A DNA stretch of 64,000 bases from Deltaproteobacteria bacterium (GTDB lineage: Bacteria > Bdellovibrionota > FAC87 > UBA2466). The first letter of the stretch is position 1. Each line of letters starts with the position of its first letter. The stretch spans positions 1 to 64,000 of the forward strand of contig JACPWY010000015.1 in NCBI GenBank assembly GCA_016196825.1. Direction: 5' to 3'. This document shows positions 43,335 to 51,886 of this stretch, piece after piece. The notes beneath the pieces were generated by a model. It saw only the letters and a program-made list of their open reading frames with translations, made no database searches and was not told where the DNA came from. The translations under genes and the position numbers were made by a program.

Positions 43335-43539
43335 TCCCTCAGCTCGGTTGGGTTTGTTCAATCGGCGGGGGGATTTTGGCTGTCCGCGAGGACGCACAAG
43401 AGAGGCCCCGGAGGCGTGTTTATTAGAACCGGAACATGCCACCGGGCATGTTCCGGCATCTCCGAGCCGAGCGCGGAGGACGAAGTGGACGGCCAAAAGC
43501 ACCCGCCCAGTGAGTAAACCCAACCGAGCTGAGGGATTA
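43332..43539 (+). ncRNA. Structured repeat element, copy 2 (covarying nested stems)
   Basis: An about 208-bp element. Outer arms of 24 bp at 43332-43355 and 43516-43539 are exact complements. An inner stem pairs 43364-43385 with 43487-43507 (TTTTGGCTGTCC with GGACGGCCAAAA). The hairpin CCGGAACATGCC-ACCG-GGCATGTTCCGG lies between the core blocks. The core blocks CGAGGACGCACAAG..., ending GGAGGCGTG (43387-43418), and GAGCGCGGAGGACGAAG (43469-43485) match copy 1 almost exactly; none of the stems does. Between 43540 and 43680 no gene was recognised. Confidence 0.7.
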
Positions 43540-43680
43540 AAAGGTGCCAAAATGGGAGAGCGTTTGGAATGGCACCAGAGTGGATCGGTTACACCCGCCA
43601 CAAATGGCTTGGCACCCTTCTTGCTCTTTCTTCCCCCAAACCAAGTTGGCTCAGAACCAACACTTTGTAGGGGGACTCAA

Positions 43681-44373
43681 ATGAAAAATACTTTTCAAAC
43701 AATCGCGCTGTCGCTAGCGCTGGTGTCGGGTGTGGTTGCTTCCGCGGCCCAGCACCCAATTGGTTTCCAGGTTTGGACCGGTGAAGTGGCTCCATTTGAC
43801 GCCGCTCCGGGTACTTCGGTGGAACTGGCGAACGAGACCTTCCTCGCCAAGTATGGCGCTGAGAATGGCATGCTCGGAACAGGCGTAGGCGTAAGAGGCG
43901 AGCTGCGAGTTTTCGTGGCGCGCCGGAACGTGGCGCGAGAAATCTGGCGCAAGATGCTCGGGTCGGGTGACGGTTTTGCCGGCGCCGGTGGCGTGGGCTA
44001 TATCCGCTTCGAGGATGGTGGCAGCACGGTGCCCACGTTTCAATACGTCTTTCTCGGTCGCCAAAGTGTCGAGGAGGGGAACACCGGGATCTTCTACGTG
44101 CTCAATGGCACCCCCGCGATCACGGGCTTCATGGTGGCGATGGAGGAGAAGTGTGGGATGGGTCAGGCCGGTGTCGTTGCCGTTCAGCAGCCCATCGCTC
44201 CGACTCGTCTCTTGGGCAGTCGCCGCATCGGCTCCTATTCGATTGGGTATGAGTACTCGGTGAACAACGGGATGGGGGCTTTAGTCTCCCAGATCAATGC
44301 GAGCGTGGCGCGTCGGCACTTCGGCCCGTTCCTCGTTGATATCTGCCCCGTTGATCTCTACATCAAATACTAG
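43681..44373 (+). CDS. Secreted hypothetical protein
   Basis: 230 residues from ATG 43681 (AGGGGG upstream); signal peptide MKNTFQTIALSLALVSGVVASAAQ fixes the start. Mature part rich in Gly and Val with two Cys (KCGMGQ, DICPVD). No family recognised. A terminator follows at 44390. Confidence 0.75.
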   Translation: MKNTFQTIALSLALVSGVVASAAQHPIGFQVWTGEVAPFDAAPGTSVELANETFLAKYGAENGMLGTGVGVRGELRVFVARRNVAREIWRKMLGSGDGFAGAGGVGYIRFEDGGSTVPTFQYVFLGRQSVEEGNTGIFYVLNGTPAITGFMVAMEEKCGMGQAGVVAVQQPIAPTRLLGSRRIGSYSIGYEYSVNNGMGALVSQINASVARRHFGPFLVDICPVDLYIKY

Positions 44374-44389
44374 GAGTGAAAACTTCCTG

Positions 44390-44424
44390 GGGCCGGAGGC
44401 TTCACGTCTCCGGCCCTTTTTTTT
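44390..44424 (+). terminator. Rho-independent terminator
   Basis: GGGCCGGAG (44390-44398) pairs with CTCCGGCCC (44408-44416), 9-nt loop, T8 at 44417-44424. It ends the preceding secreted-protein gene, before the convergent gene stop at 44443. Confidence 0.85.
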
Positions 44425-44442
44425 CGTTGGCCTTCCGCTGCG

Positions 44443-45702
44443 TTATTTGGACAAGCAGGCAAGGTTCGTGGGGACTCTCACTCTGCTTCGCGGCTCGGGG
44501 AGCGCGCGGAAGAGAACGGAGGTCTGATCGGGGGTACGCGCCTCGCAGGCGTCGCTCAGGGCTCGCTCCAGGGTCGGAGTGGCATCGAACCATGTCGCGC
44601 GATTGGGGAGGCCATCTTGGAGGAGAAAGATAAGCAGAATGCTGAGAGTGATGATCGTGATGGGGACGAGCCCCAGGCGAACAGCGGGACGGGTGTGTTG
44701 GAAGAGAACGAAGGTGAAGATCGCAAAAATGGTGAGATTGAGCGGCAGAAAATACTGGGTGTTGTACCCCACCCAAGCAAAGTTCTGCGCGACGTTGACG
44801 TACTGCGGGCGTTGATAAGCAAATAGGAGCACCTCAGCACAAAGAATGGCAAGAAGAGTGGCGACTGGCTTTCGCAGTGTGGCTGGGGAGGCCCAGAGAA
44901 TAAACGAGGTTATGAGGACCGAGAAGAGGACAGCCAACCAAAGATTGAGCGACGAGTAGATCGGATAAAGAAACGGAAAGCCGAAGAGGCGCGCCGTGAG
45001 GTTCTCGGCCAGAGCTGAAAGGGTCGGCAGGCCTTCGGTGATTCCGGGCATGGGGCGAAGGGCTTCACGAAGAGCCAGCGCTTGCGGAACACTCGAAAGC
45101 AGAATGAGGAGCGAGATGCGTCGGACCCCGAGACGAATGATCAGGGCAAACGCAAAGAGGTAGGCGTACGGACAGCTCAAGGCACAGAAAACGGTCCCTA
45201 GTGCCACTGGAATTTGTCGACGGTCGGTGGGCGAGTGAAGGAGACCGTAGAAGCAGATGAGGGCCGCGAGATAACCGAACGCAAATTTGGCGTTGCAAAG
45301 GCTCCCCAAGAACATTGCTGGCGCCCAAGGCATCGGAAAAAGCACGGTCGTCAGCCAAAGGAGAAGGCCCCAGCGAAGAGGAGCCCGCCGGGAAAAAAGC
45401 CAGAGAGGAAATGCGGCTATAAAGCCCCAAAAAAGATAGGAGACGAGGGCGACCGAAACACTCAATTGGGTAAGCCTGCCGTGAAAGAGCGCTTGATTGA
45501 GCAAGGTCGCTAAGTCGTAGAGAATCGAGGAACCTAGCGTGTACCAACCGTTTTGCCGAAAACGAAGCATGGCCAGTGGGTGACTGAGGGCGAGAAGCGT
45601 GAACGTTCCATCCTCTGCGTAAAAATTCGGATGGGAGAGATAGGCGGGCATACGAGCGTACGCGACGAGAGCCCCGAGCAAAGTGAGTGCGAGCACTAGC
45701 AC
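44443..45702 (-). CDS. Polytopic membrane protein
   Basis: 419 residues, about 9-11 hydrophobic helices. The early periplasmic motif PNFYAEDGTF resembles the acidic loop of membrane glycosyltransferases of the GT-C type, but no family can be assigned with confidence. It is 18 bp downstream of rlmL on the same strand and may be read-through from it. Confidence 0.75.
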   Translation of the reverse strand: MLVLALTLLGALVAYARMPAYLSHPNFYAEDGTFTLLALSHPLAMLRFRQNGWYTLGSSILYDLATLLNQALFHGRLTQLSVSVALVSYLFWGFIAAFPLWLFSRRAPLRWGLLLWLTTVLFPMPWAPAMFLGSLCNAKFAFGYLAALICFYGLLHSPTDRRQIPVALGTVFCALSCPYAYLFAFALIIRLGVRRISLLILLSSVPQALALREALRPMPGITEGLPTLSALAENLTARLFGFPFLYPIYSSLNLWLAVLFSVLITSFILWASPATLRKPVATLLAILCAEVLLFAYQRPQYVNVAQNFAWVGYNTQYFLPLNLTIFAIFTFVLFQHTRPAVRLGLVPITIITLSILLIFLLQDGLPNRATWFDATPTLERALSDACEARTPDQTSVLFRALPEPRSRVRVPTNLACLSK

Positions 45703-45720
45703 TAGGATAGTTTACCGGTG

Positions 45721-47856
45721 TTAGGCGGGAACGTCGATTTTCCAGCAGCGGTGGCTGGGTTTGCCTTGGAAATCGGGCGGGATAGTTTGTTGGGAGATTT
45801 CACGCAGCGTGACGGCGCGCTTGGCCTTGAGGCCCGCCTCATCGATTGCGAAGGTGCGATAGTTGGTCGAGAAAAAGACCTGGCCGCCTGGGCGCATGCG
45901 GTCGAGGACCAGGCTCAAAAGTTGGGTGTGGTCGCTCTGGACGTCGAAGGTGCGACCCGAAGAGCGGTTGACCGACCGGGTGGGGGGATCCACGACTGAG
46001 AGATCGAATTGCAATGTTGTGCGTTCGAGAAACTCCAAGACATCACTGCGGATAAATCGGTGGTTTCCGTCCGAGAATCCGTTGAGCGTCATGTTGCGCT
46101 CGGCCCAATCGAGGTACGCGCGGGATGTATCGACGGTGGTGGTGGAGCGGGCCCCGCCTTTGGCCGCATAGACCGAGAAGGAACCCGTATAGGCAAAGAG
46201 ATTGAGGACGTCTTTCCCTGTGGCCGCCTTTTCGACGAGTCTTCGGGTCACCCGGTGATCGAGGAAGAGCCCCACGTCGAGGTAGTCGGCGAGATTGACC
46301 AGGAACTGGTGGCCGCCCTCCAAAACGGTAAGAAATTCATTGGTCGTGTCATGCGCTGAATACTGGAAGCCGCCGCTTTTCTGGGGTTTCCGTTTCTTGA
46401 AATAGACCTTTTCGGGGGCAACGCCGAGAGTGCTGGCTGCTGTTTCGCGCATGAGCTGAGTATAGCGCGTGTGTTCCAGCGGTGAGTGGTCATGGTTTCG
46501 CTCGATTTCGGCGAAGTGGAGACGATCACCATAGAGGTCGATCAGGTAGGGAAGTTCCGGGATGTCCCAATTGTAGACACGCCAACAGGTGACTCTCTCT
46601 CTCTCGGTCCAACGCGAGTGGCGCTTGAGGACCTTTGTGAGGCGATTCTTGAGCATCTCAGCCCGTTGAGACCAGAGTGGCAAAACGCCCTCCGGCGTAG
46701 CGCGCGGCCTCTCGAGAAAGGGCTCCGACCGGAGTTCGTACTCGAGAAGTCGGCACTCGATCGGGCCATTGAAGAGCGTGGTGCGCGAGGACGTGCGGAG
46801 GCCAAAGAATTTCGCCGCCTCAAGGTTGCCGGTGAGGACCGAGGCCCGCCAACCTGGGTAGGCGCGCTTCAGCTGGTCACCGAAATCTTGATAGAGCTGG
46901 GCCGTATTGTCGACGGGGAGGCGGTCATCATAGGGTGGATTGACGACGACGACCCCGGGCATTGAGAACTCTTTCTTCCACTCAAAGAAGTCGGCCGTTT
47001 CAATGCGAATGATATTTGTGAGACCGGCCCTCTCAGCGTTGTCGCGAGCGATGGCCGCGACTCGCTCATCTTTTTCCAGGCCGATGATCTGGGTTTGGGG
47101 CGCCGGTCGAATAGCGGACTCGGCATCAGTGCGCAATGAGTTCCAAAGCGATCGGTTGAAATCGGGCCAGCGTTCAAAACCAAACGCTCGTTTGAGGCCG
47201 GGAGCTTGGTTTGTCGCTATTAGCCCGGCCTCTATGCAGAGAGTGCCAGAGCCTGTCATGGGATCGAGAAAGGGGATCGCCGGATCCCACCGTGAGAGGC
47301 GAACAAGGCCGGCGGCGAGTGCCTCACTGAGCGGTGCCTCGCCGGTTTGCTTGCGATAGCCTCGCTTGTGGAGCGACTCTCCCGAGGAATCCAAGAATAC
47401 GGTCACCGTGTTTTGAAAGAGGCTGATGTTGATTCGCAGATCGGGGTCAACTCTCTCGACTGATGGGCGGTCGTTGTAACGGTCGCGGATCGTGTCGACG
47501 ACCGCGTCCTTGGTGAGCTGGGCGACAAAGAGTGAGTGCTGCGAGAAGGAGGAATGGACGTGGGCGTCGACGGTGAGCGAGCTTTTGGCAGACAGCCACC
47601 GCGACCAATCGATCGTTCGGATGCCTTGGTAATAAGCCTTTTCGTCGGCTGCGGAAAAAGTGTGGATGGGGACGAGGACTCGAATAGCGGTCCGGCACCA
47701 GAGGTTTGCCTTGTAAAGAAGAGACTGATTTCCTACGCAGGTGACAAGTCTTGGGCTTGCGGCGACGGGATCGGCCCCCAACGCTTTCAGCTCACTCGAG
47801 AGAATGTCCTCGAGCCCGGTGAGGGTGCGGACATGGATCGGAAAGCGGGAGGTCAT
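45721..47856 (-). CDS. rlmL: Bifunctional 23S rRNA methyltransferase RlmKL
   Basis: 711 residues, THUMP domain at about 50-160, an N-terminal N2-guanine MTase (motif IV NPPYDDRL near residue 305) and a C-terminal m7G MTase (VVDPPTRS near residue 622, NLFAYTGSFSVYAAKGGA as motif I). Domain order and length fit RlmKL, which makes m2G2445 and m7G2069 in 23S rRNA. The start overlaps the upstream gene's stop by four bases (ATGA). Confidence 0.93.
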   Translation of the reverse strand: MTSRFPIHVRTLTGLEDILSSELKALGADPVAASPRLVTCVGNQSLLYKANLWCRTAIRVLVPIHTFSAADEKAYYQGIRTIDWSRWLSAKSSLTVDAHVHSSFSQHSLFVAQLTKDAVVDTIRDRYNDRPSVERVDPDLRINISLFQNTVTVFLDSSGESLHKRGYRKQTGEAPLSEALAAGLVRLSRWDPAIPFLDPMTGSGTLCIEAGLIATNQAPGLKRAFGFERWPDFNRSLWNSLRTDAESAIRPAPQTQIIGLEKDERVAAIARDNAERAGLTNIIRIETADFFEWKKEFSMPGVVVVNPPYDDRLPVDNTAQLYQDFGDQLKRAYPGWRASVLTGNLEAAKFFGLRTSSRTTLFNGPIECRLLEYELRSEPFLERPRATPEGVLPLWSQRAEMLKNRLTKVLKRHSRWTERERVTCWRVYNWDIPELPYLIDLYGDRLHFAEIERNHDHSPLEHTRYTQLMRETAASTLGVAPEKVYFKKRKPQKSGGFQYSAHDTTNEFLTVLEGGHQFLVNLADYLDVGLFLDHRVTRRLVEKAATGKDVLNLFAYTGSFSVYAAKGGARSTTTVDTSRAYLDWAERNMTLNGFSDGNHRFIRSDVLEFLERTTLQFDLSVVDPPTRSVNRSSGRTFDVQSDHTQLLSLVLDRMRPGGQVFFSTNYRTFAIDEAGLKAKRAVTLREISQQTIPPDFQGKPSHRCWKIDVPA

Positions 47857-49136
47857 GAACCCCGCCGGTTACTCTTGGAAAAACGGCCGACGATTTCGAC
47901 ATGGTGGGACCACAGAAACTGATCGATCACCTGAATGCTTTCTAGGCGGTAGCCGCCGTCGCACAGAATGCGGGCGTCCCGGGAGAAGGTCGCTGGGTTG
48001 CAGGAGACACCGATCACCTCCTGCACGCGAGACGAGGACATCGCCTCGGCCTGTTCCGGACAGCCGGCGCGGGGCGGATCGAAAATGACAGCGTCGTAGC
48101 GGTTGAGCTCTTCTCGTCGCAGGGGCTCTTGGAAAAGATCGCGCTCGTGGACGGCAAGGCCCTGGCCGCCAGTGGCCTTCTTCATCGCGCGCACGGCGAG
48201 AGGATCGAGCTCGTACGCGTCGACGCGGCCTCGGTTGAGAAGGTGGCCGGCAAAGGTGCCGCAGCCCGAGAAGAGATCGGCAAAGTCACCCGCTCCGGGC
48301 AGTCCCTCCATTATGGCGTTCACAAGAGCGGCCTCTCCGTCGGGAGTGGGCTGGAGAAACGCGGCTGGTGGGAGCGTGACTCTGAGTGGGCCAAAATTGA
48401 TCTGAAGAGGAGAAAACTCGAGAAGAGTCCTGATGGGGTGCCGAGGGGTGGCGCGCCAACCGATGCGCGAGATCCCGGCCTCTGGGACGATCGGCGCGAT
48501 CGCTTCGAGGACGTCGGGGTCGGGCTGCCCTCTGCGGCCGATGGGCCCCGTGAACATCAGATCCACGCCTTGGCCGACGATTTGGAAAAAGATGTCGAGC
48601 GGTTTTTCTGGCACAAGGAGACTGGGGAGAATGGGGAGCATCGTAGCGCGCAGCTCGAGGAGGCGCGGATCAGCGATGGGGCAATTCTCAATGTTGGCTA
48701 TCGCGCGGGAGCGGCGTCGGTAGTAGCCCATCGTGATTTTTCCGCGTGTCTCAACCGCTGTGAAGGTGGCGCGTCGGCGGGTGCCGCCACCAAGAAAAAC
48801 TGGCGGGAGAATTTTTTGAACGGGGACGCCGAAGCGGTGGAGTGCGTTGAGAATAATGCCTGATTTCCAATCCTGATAATAAAGCGGGGTTAAGTGCTGA
48901 ACGGTGCAGCCCCCGCAGTGATCATAGTGCTCGCATTGGGGTCCCTGACGGTGGGGTGAGGCGGTGAGAATCGTCTGGATCTCTCCTCGGCTCACGCCCA
49001 TGGCGTCTCGGAAAAACCGGGCCTTGAGTCGGTCACCGGGGAGGCCGCGGTCGATGTAGATCGAACCACGCGCACTTCTATAGATTCCGTCTCCCTTGGG
49101 GCCGAGGGAATCGACGTTGATCGGGGGCTGTGCCAT
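47853..49136 (-). CDS. RumA/TrmA-type RNA methyltransferase
   Basis: 427 residues. A 4Fe-4S site (C68, C74, C77 and C152: CEHYDHCGGC and NCPIAD), SAM motif FADLFSGCGTFAGHLL, IFDPPRAGC, the catalytic Cys379 in VSCNPATF, and the final HVE. It makes m5U in rRNA or tRNA; RlmD/RlmC or TrmA specificity cannot be told. No TRAM domain is evident beyond the first 55 residues. Translationally coupled to rlmL. Confidence 0.9.
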   Translation of the reverse strand: MAQPPINVDSLGPKGDGIYRSARGSIYIDRGLPGDRLKARFFRDAMGVSRGEIQTILTASPHRQGPQCEHYDHCGGCTVQHLTPLYYQDWKSGIILNALHRFGVPVQKILPPVFLGGGTRRRATFTAVETRGKITMGYYRRRSRAIANIENCPIADPRLLELRATMLPILPSLLVPEKPLDIFFQIVGQGVDLMFTGPIGRRGQPDPDVLEAIAPIVPEAGISRIGWRATPRHPIRTLLEFSPLQINFGPLRVTLPPAAFLQPTPDGEAALVNAIMEGLPGAGDFADLFSGCGTFAGHLLNRGRVDAYELDPLAVRAMKKATGGQGLAVHERDLFQEPLRREELNRYDAVIFDPPRAGCPEQAEAMSSSRVQEVIGVSCNPATFSRDARILCDGGYRLESIQVIDQFLWSHHVEIVGRFSKSNRRGS

Positions 49137-49220
49137 GCGGGGTCAATAGCACAAAAAGTGTCCAGGTTTCCAGTATTTCCGCGAGGGCGGTCGCAGCAGA
49201 AGGTATTCTTGAGACGCGCC

Positions 49221-49754
49221 CTACTTCTCTAAAAGAACCTTGAGGTTAGCGAGGCCCTGTTCGAAGTCGTTCCCTAGTTTCTTGGGCATGTTGAAAAGAA
49301 GGCAAAAGACGTTGGAGGGGAACGGGGACGGGCTCTTCATGCCCCAAATAACCTTTGTATGGTGGGGGACGGGGGAGTTCTCGGTGCGGAAGGAGACCTG
49401 GCTCGCTCCCTGCATCGGGCGGGAGAAGCGAAGCTCGAGATCGATGCGCTCATTGGGCACGATGCTCTTGATCTCCTGCTCCCCAGCGCCGATCGCTGTG
49501 TTTCCATCCCAGGAGGAGACGGAACCGACAGTCCCGTCAGTGCCTTTATATTCGGCCTTCATGTTGGGATCGAGTTTCTTCCAAGGGCTCCAGCTCTGCC
49601 CGTTTTTGAGACTCGTCAGGAAGGCGAAGACCTGCTCGCGAGGTTTGGCGATGGTGATCTCGCGTTCCACCGAGAATTCCGTCGGCGCGAGTAGCCCCGT
49701 GATGAGAAATACTCCGACGAAAACCGCGAGGACGTAGAGAATCTTGTTGATCAT
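49221..49754 (-). CDS. SRPBCC-family protein with N-terminal anchor
   Basis: 177 residues. A hydrophobic N-terminus (ILYVLAVFVGVFLITGLL) is followed by a SRPBCC/polyketide-cyclase domain (EREITIAKPREQVFAFLTSLKNGQSWSPW, DGTVGSVSSWDGN). Probably membrane-anchored; the ligand is unknown. It is 10 bp downstream of the rhomboid gene, on the same strand. Confidence 0.85.
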   Translation of the reverse strand: MINKILYVLAVFVGVFLITGLLAPTEFSVEREITIAKPREQVFAFLTSLKNGQSWSPWKKLDPNMKAEYKGTDGTVGSVSSWDGNTAIGAGEQEIKSIVPNERIDLELRFSRPMQGASQVSFRTENSPVPHHTKVIWGMKSPSPFPSNVFCLLFNMPKKLGNDFEQGLANLKVLLEK

Positions 49755-49763
49755 GGCTTGTCC

Positions 49764-50414
49764 TTAGGGGCTCCTCATGCGCGCAAAAAACCCCGCGACG
49801 ATTCCTATTGTAGCGCCGCCCACGTGCGACGCAATCGCGACGTGTTCTTGAGACCGGAGGAGCGAGTCGAGGAGAGTGGTGAGGGTGGCGGGAGAACGAG
49901 CGAGAAGCGGCGTGAGATGGGGGAGGACGAAGTGCTGGGTGGCGAGGCCGAGGAGCGAAATGGTGCCGTAGATAAGTGCGAAGGAGCGCGCGGGGAATGT
50001 GGCGCTGAGGGGGCCGATGCCGCCGACCCGCGCTTGGGGCAGGGCGATGACGACGAAGACAAGAGTGGCGAGGACCCCAGCGCTTGAGCCCATGAGGAGG
50101 CTATTGTGAGTGGCGTCGGTGAAGGTGTGGGCGAGGGAGCCTGTGATGCCGCCAAGGAGGAAGAGTAGGGCGAGGGATTTGGGGCCTGAGGCGTGTTCGA
50201 AAGCGCGACCAAAGAGGAGAAGAAGAATGGCATTGCCGAAGAGATGGTTCCAGCCGCCGTGAAGAAAAAGCGACGTGATGAGCGTAAGGCCAGCGTGGCG
50301 GAGTGGTGCGCCCGTGAAGAGGGCGAAGTGGTCCAGAGACGTGGGGAAGACCTGGCCGATAGCCGTGAAGAGGAGGCAAAGAAGAAGGAGCGCGAGGGTC
50401 ATGGGGTAGTTCAT
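49764..50414 (-). CDS. Rhomboid intramembrane serine protease
   Basis: 216 residues from ATG 50414. Six or seven helices. Motifs: HGGWNHLFGN (about 52-61), the catalytic Ser in MGSSAG (S111), and His197 in ASHVGGATIG. The catalytic pair is present. It cuts transmembrane substrates, which are unknown here. A 16-bp dyad at 50521 lies about 107 bp upstream of its start. Confidence 0.92.
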   Translation of the reverse strand: MNYPMTLALLLLCLLFTAIGQVFPTSLDHFALFTGAPLRHAGLTLITSLFLHGGWNHLFGNAILLLLFGRAFEHASGPKSLALLFLLGGITGSLAHTFTDATHNSLLMGSSAGVLATLVFVVIALPQARVGGIGPLSATFPARSFALIYGTISLLGLATQHFVLPHLTPLLARSPATLTTLLDSLLRSQEHVAIASHVGGATIGIVAGFFARMRSP

Positions 50415-50520
50415 TGTAAGGCCTCTGGGGCGGGAGCCGAAGCTGCTGGGCGTTGGGGAAGTCGATTGCCCAACCAAAGAACTTACGGACCAAAAATTGG
50501 GTAAGAGAACCAGCTTGGAA

Positions 50521-50536
50521 TCTGTCTTAGGGCAGA
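50521..50536. repeat. TCTGTCT dyad (imperfect)
   Basis: TCTGTCTTAGGGCAGA: the left arm matches the sequence at 51110 exactly; the right arm differs by two bases. It lies between the rhomboid start and the end of the next gene. Confidence 0.5.
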
Positions 50537-50573
50537 TTTTGAGGGGGGCGTTGGGTAGGTTCCCTGAATCGAA

Positions 50574-51047
50574 CTATTCCAGGCGCGGGTAACGGGCATC
50601 AATTCTGTCGGTCTTGTACTCAATCTCACCGTTTGGGTGGAGAGTGCGTTTCACCTTCGTTCCTTTCTCGGTAACGAAACGCCCATCGATTGCGTAGTAG
50701 GTGCTCTGAGCAAGAAAAGAGAGTTCCTCGGTTCCTTTGTCAAAAGAATCCCAAGTGACTTCGTGGATGACCTTGGTTTGATCCGACGTCCATGCCCACT
50801 TTTGGTGCATTGTGTATTTTTCGTAATCATCGTCAACTTCGACTAATCCCCAGTCGGGTCCGAGCTTGAGTGGCACGGGATCGCCAATTGGATTGCCCGC
50901 CACAAATTGTTGGCGCACCCATTCATCGCAACTTGTCTGCTTAACCTGAAGATCAACTTCGCCGGAGATTCTCTCGATATGACTTAAGTCGACGCAGGCG
51001 AAAGAATCGATGGTCAATAATGTCAAAATCAAAAACAGAGTTTTCAT
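50574..51047 (-). CDS. Secreted hypothetical protein
   Basis: 157 residues from ATG 51047; signal peptide MKTLFLILTLLTIDSFAC. The mature part is acidic and Trp-rich (WGLVEVDDDYEKYTMHQKWAW). No family recognised. The TCTGTCT dyad lies 63 bp upstream of its start. Confidence 0.7.
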   Translation of the reverse strand: MKTLFLILTLLTIDSFACVDLSHIERISGEVDLQVKQTSCDEWVRQQFVAGNPIGDPVPLKLGPDWGLVEVDDDYEKYTMHQKWAWTSDQTKVIHEVTWDSFDKGTEELSFLAQSTYYAIDGRFVTEKGTKVKRTLHPNGEIEYKTDRIDARYPRLE

Positions 51048-51109
51048 TATGGTGAAATCTAGACGTCTGGCTCTACCCCGCCAAGTCGCGGCGCGGAGAG
51101 GGCCGTAAG

Positions 51110-51125
51110 TCTGTCTTGAGACAGA
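51110..51125. repeat. TCTGTCT-TG-AGACAGA dyad
   Basis: A 7-bp perfect dyad with a 2-base centre, upstream of the 157-aa gene. The reverse-complement form is in the HNH gene at 52793. Could be an operator, a REP-like repeat or a nuclease site. Confidence 0.6.
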
Positions 51126-51261
51126 AAGCGCCTCTTTGATGTGTGGAGGCAATTAACCTCGGTCGATCGGGAAGGCGAGGGAGCAGCGCGCCCCCTTCGT
51201 TGATAGATGATCTTCTAAAACAATTCCCCTATCGTCACTTGCTGCAGCCATGCAGGCCAGT

Positions 51262-51570
51262 CTACTCTTGGGCCTTGTGAATAATCACGCGGTAGCCGGC
51301 GAGCTTGCCAGAGGATCTTTCAAATCCGGCTGGGACACACTCTACCTTACCAAGCTTATAGCCCTTGGCTTCAAACCGCTTCACATCGTTGGCTGCCTTT
51401 GCCGCGCAGTTTTCCAGCGGAGACTTGTCGTTAATGGGTCCTTGAAGAGCGTAGGTGGAAACGGCTTCCCCATCTTTCTCGAAGGCGTCAAAGTCGATGA
51501 GGGCCTCGACATTGGCCAGCAAGGTTCCGTTGAGGAGTAACAGAGATCCGATCATGAATTTATTGCGCAT
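51262..51570 (-). CDS. Small secreted hypothetical protein
   Basis: 102 residues; signal peptide MRNKFMIGSLLLLNGTLLAN; two Cys (ENCAAK, VECVPA). No family recognised. The stretch 51571-51811 has no gene; it contains the dyad at 51718, about 148 bp upstream of this start. Confidence 0.7.
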   Translation of the reverse strand: MRNKFMIGSLLLLNGTLLANVEALIDFDAFEKDGEAVSTYALQGPINDKSPLENCAAKAANDVKRFEAKGYKLGKVECVPAGFERSSGKLAGYRVIIHKAQE

Positions 51571-51717
51571 GTGACTTCCTTTCCAGATTTCGGGACTTGT
51601 ATCAGTTGTGGAGGTGTCGTTGCAATTAGGTGGGGAAAAATTGTCCTTGGGAAGGGAGGCTTTGCGGTGACGGAAATTGTCATAGGGGTTCGTGAAGGAC
51701 TTTACGGGGAGTGCGGA

Positions 51718-51731
51718 CTGTCTTGAGACAG
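51718..51731. repeat. CTGTCT-TG-AGACAG dyad
   Basis: CTGTCTTGAGACAG with the same centre as the copy at 51110. It lies between the small secreted gene and the HNH gene promoter. Confidence 0.55.
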
Positions 51732-51811
51732 ACCGCCTAGCCGGCTGCTCGGTGGGCCAAAATCTCCGAATAAAAAAAATGGAATTATCGTCTGTAAATA
51801 CTATTTCCTAG

Positions 51812-51839
51812 TTGACTGTATATTATGTACAGTTATGAT
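51812..51839 (+). promoter_or_regulatory. Sigma70-like promoter of the HNH gene
   Basis: TTGACT (51812-51817), 16 bases, TATGAT (51834-51839). The spacer contains a near-palindrome (CTGTATATTATGTACAG), a possible operator. The start codon is at 51887, with RBS TAGGAGG. Confidence 0.6.
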
Positions 51840-51886
51840 GAGTTCTGTGAAATCGACGATAAAGACGTCTTTGGGTAGGAGGTTGT

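Noticed and set aside
43348..43680. N-terminal extension of the secreted protein through structured repeat copy 2
   Set aside because: The frame is open by chance; the signal peptide and RBS place the start at 43681.
50574..51600. TCTGTCT dyads as terminators
   Set aside because: No T-run follows any copy, and most lie upstream of starts, not after stops.
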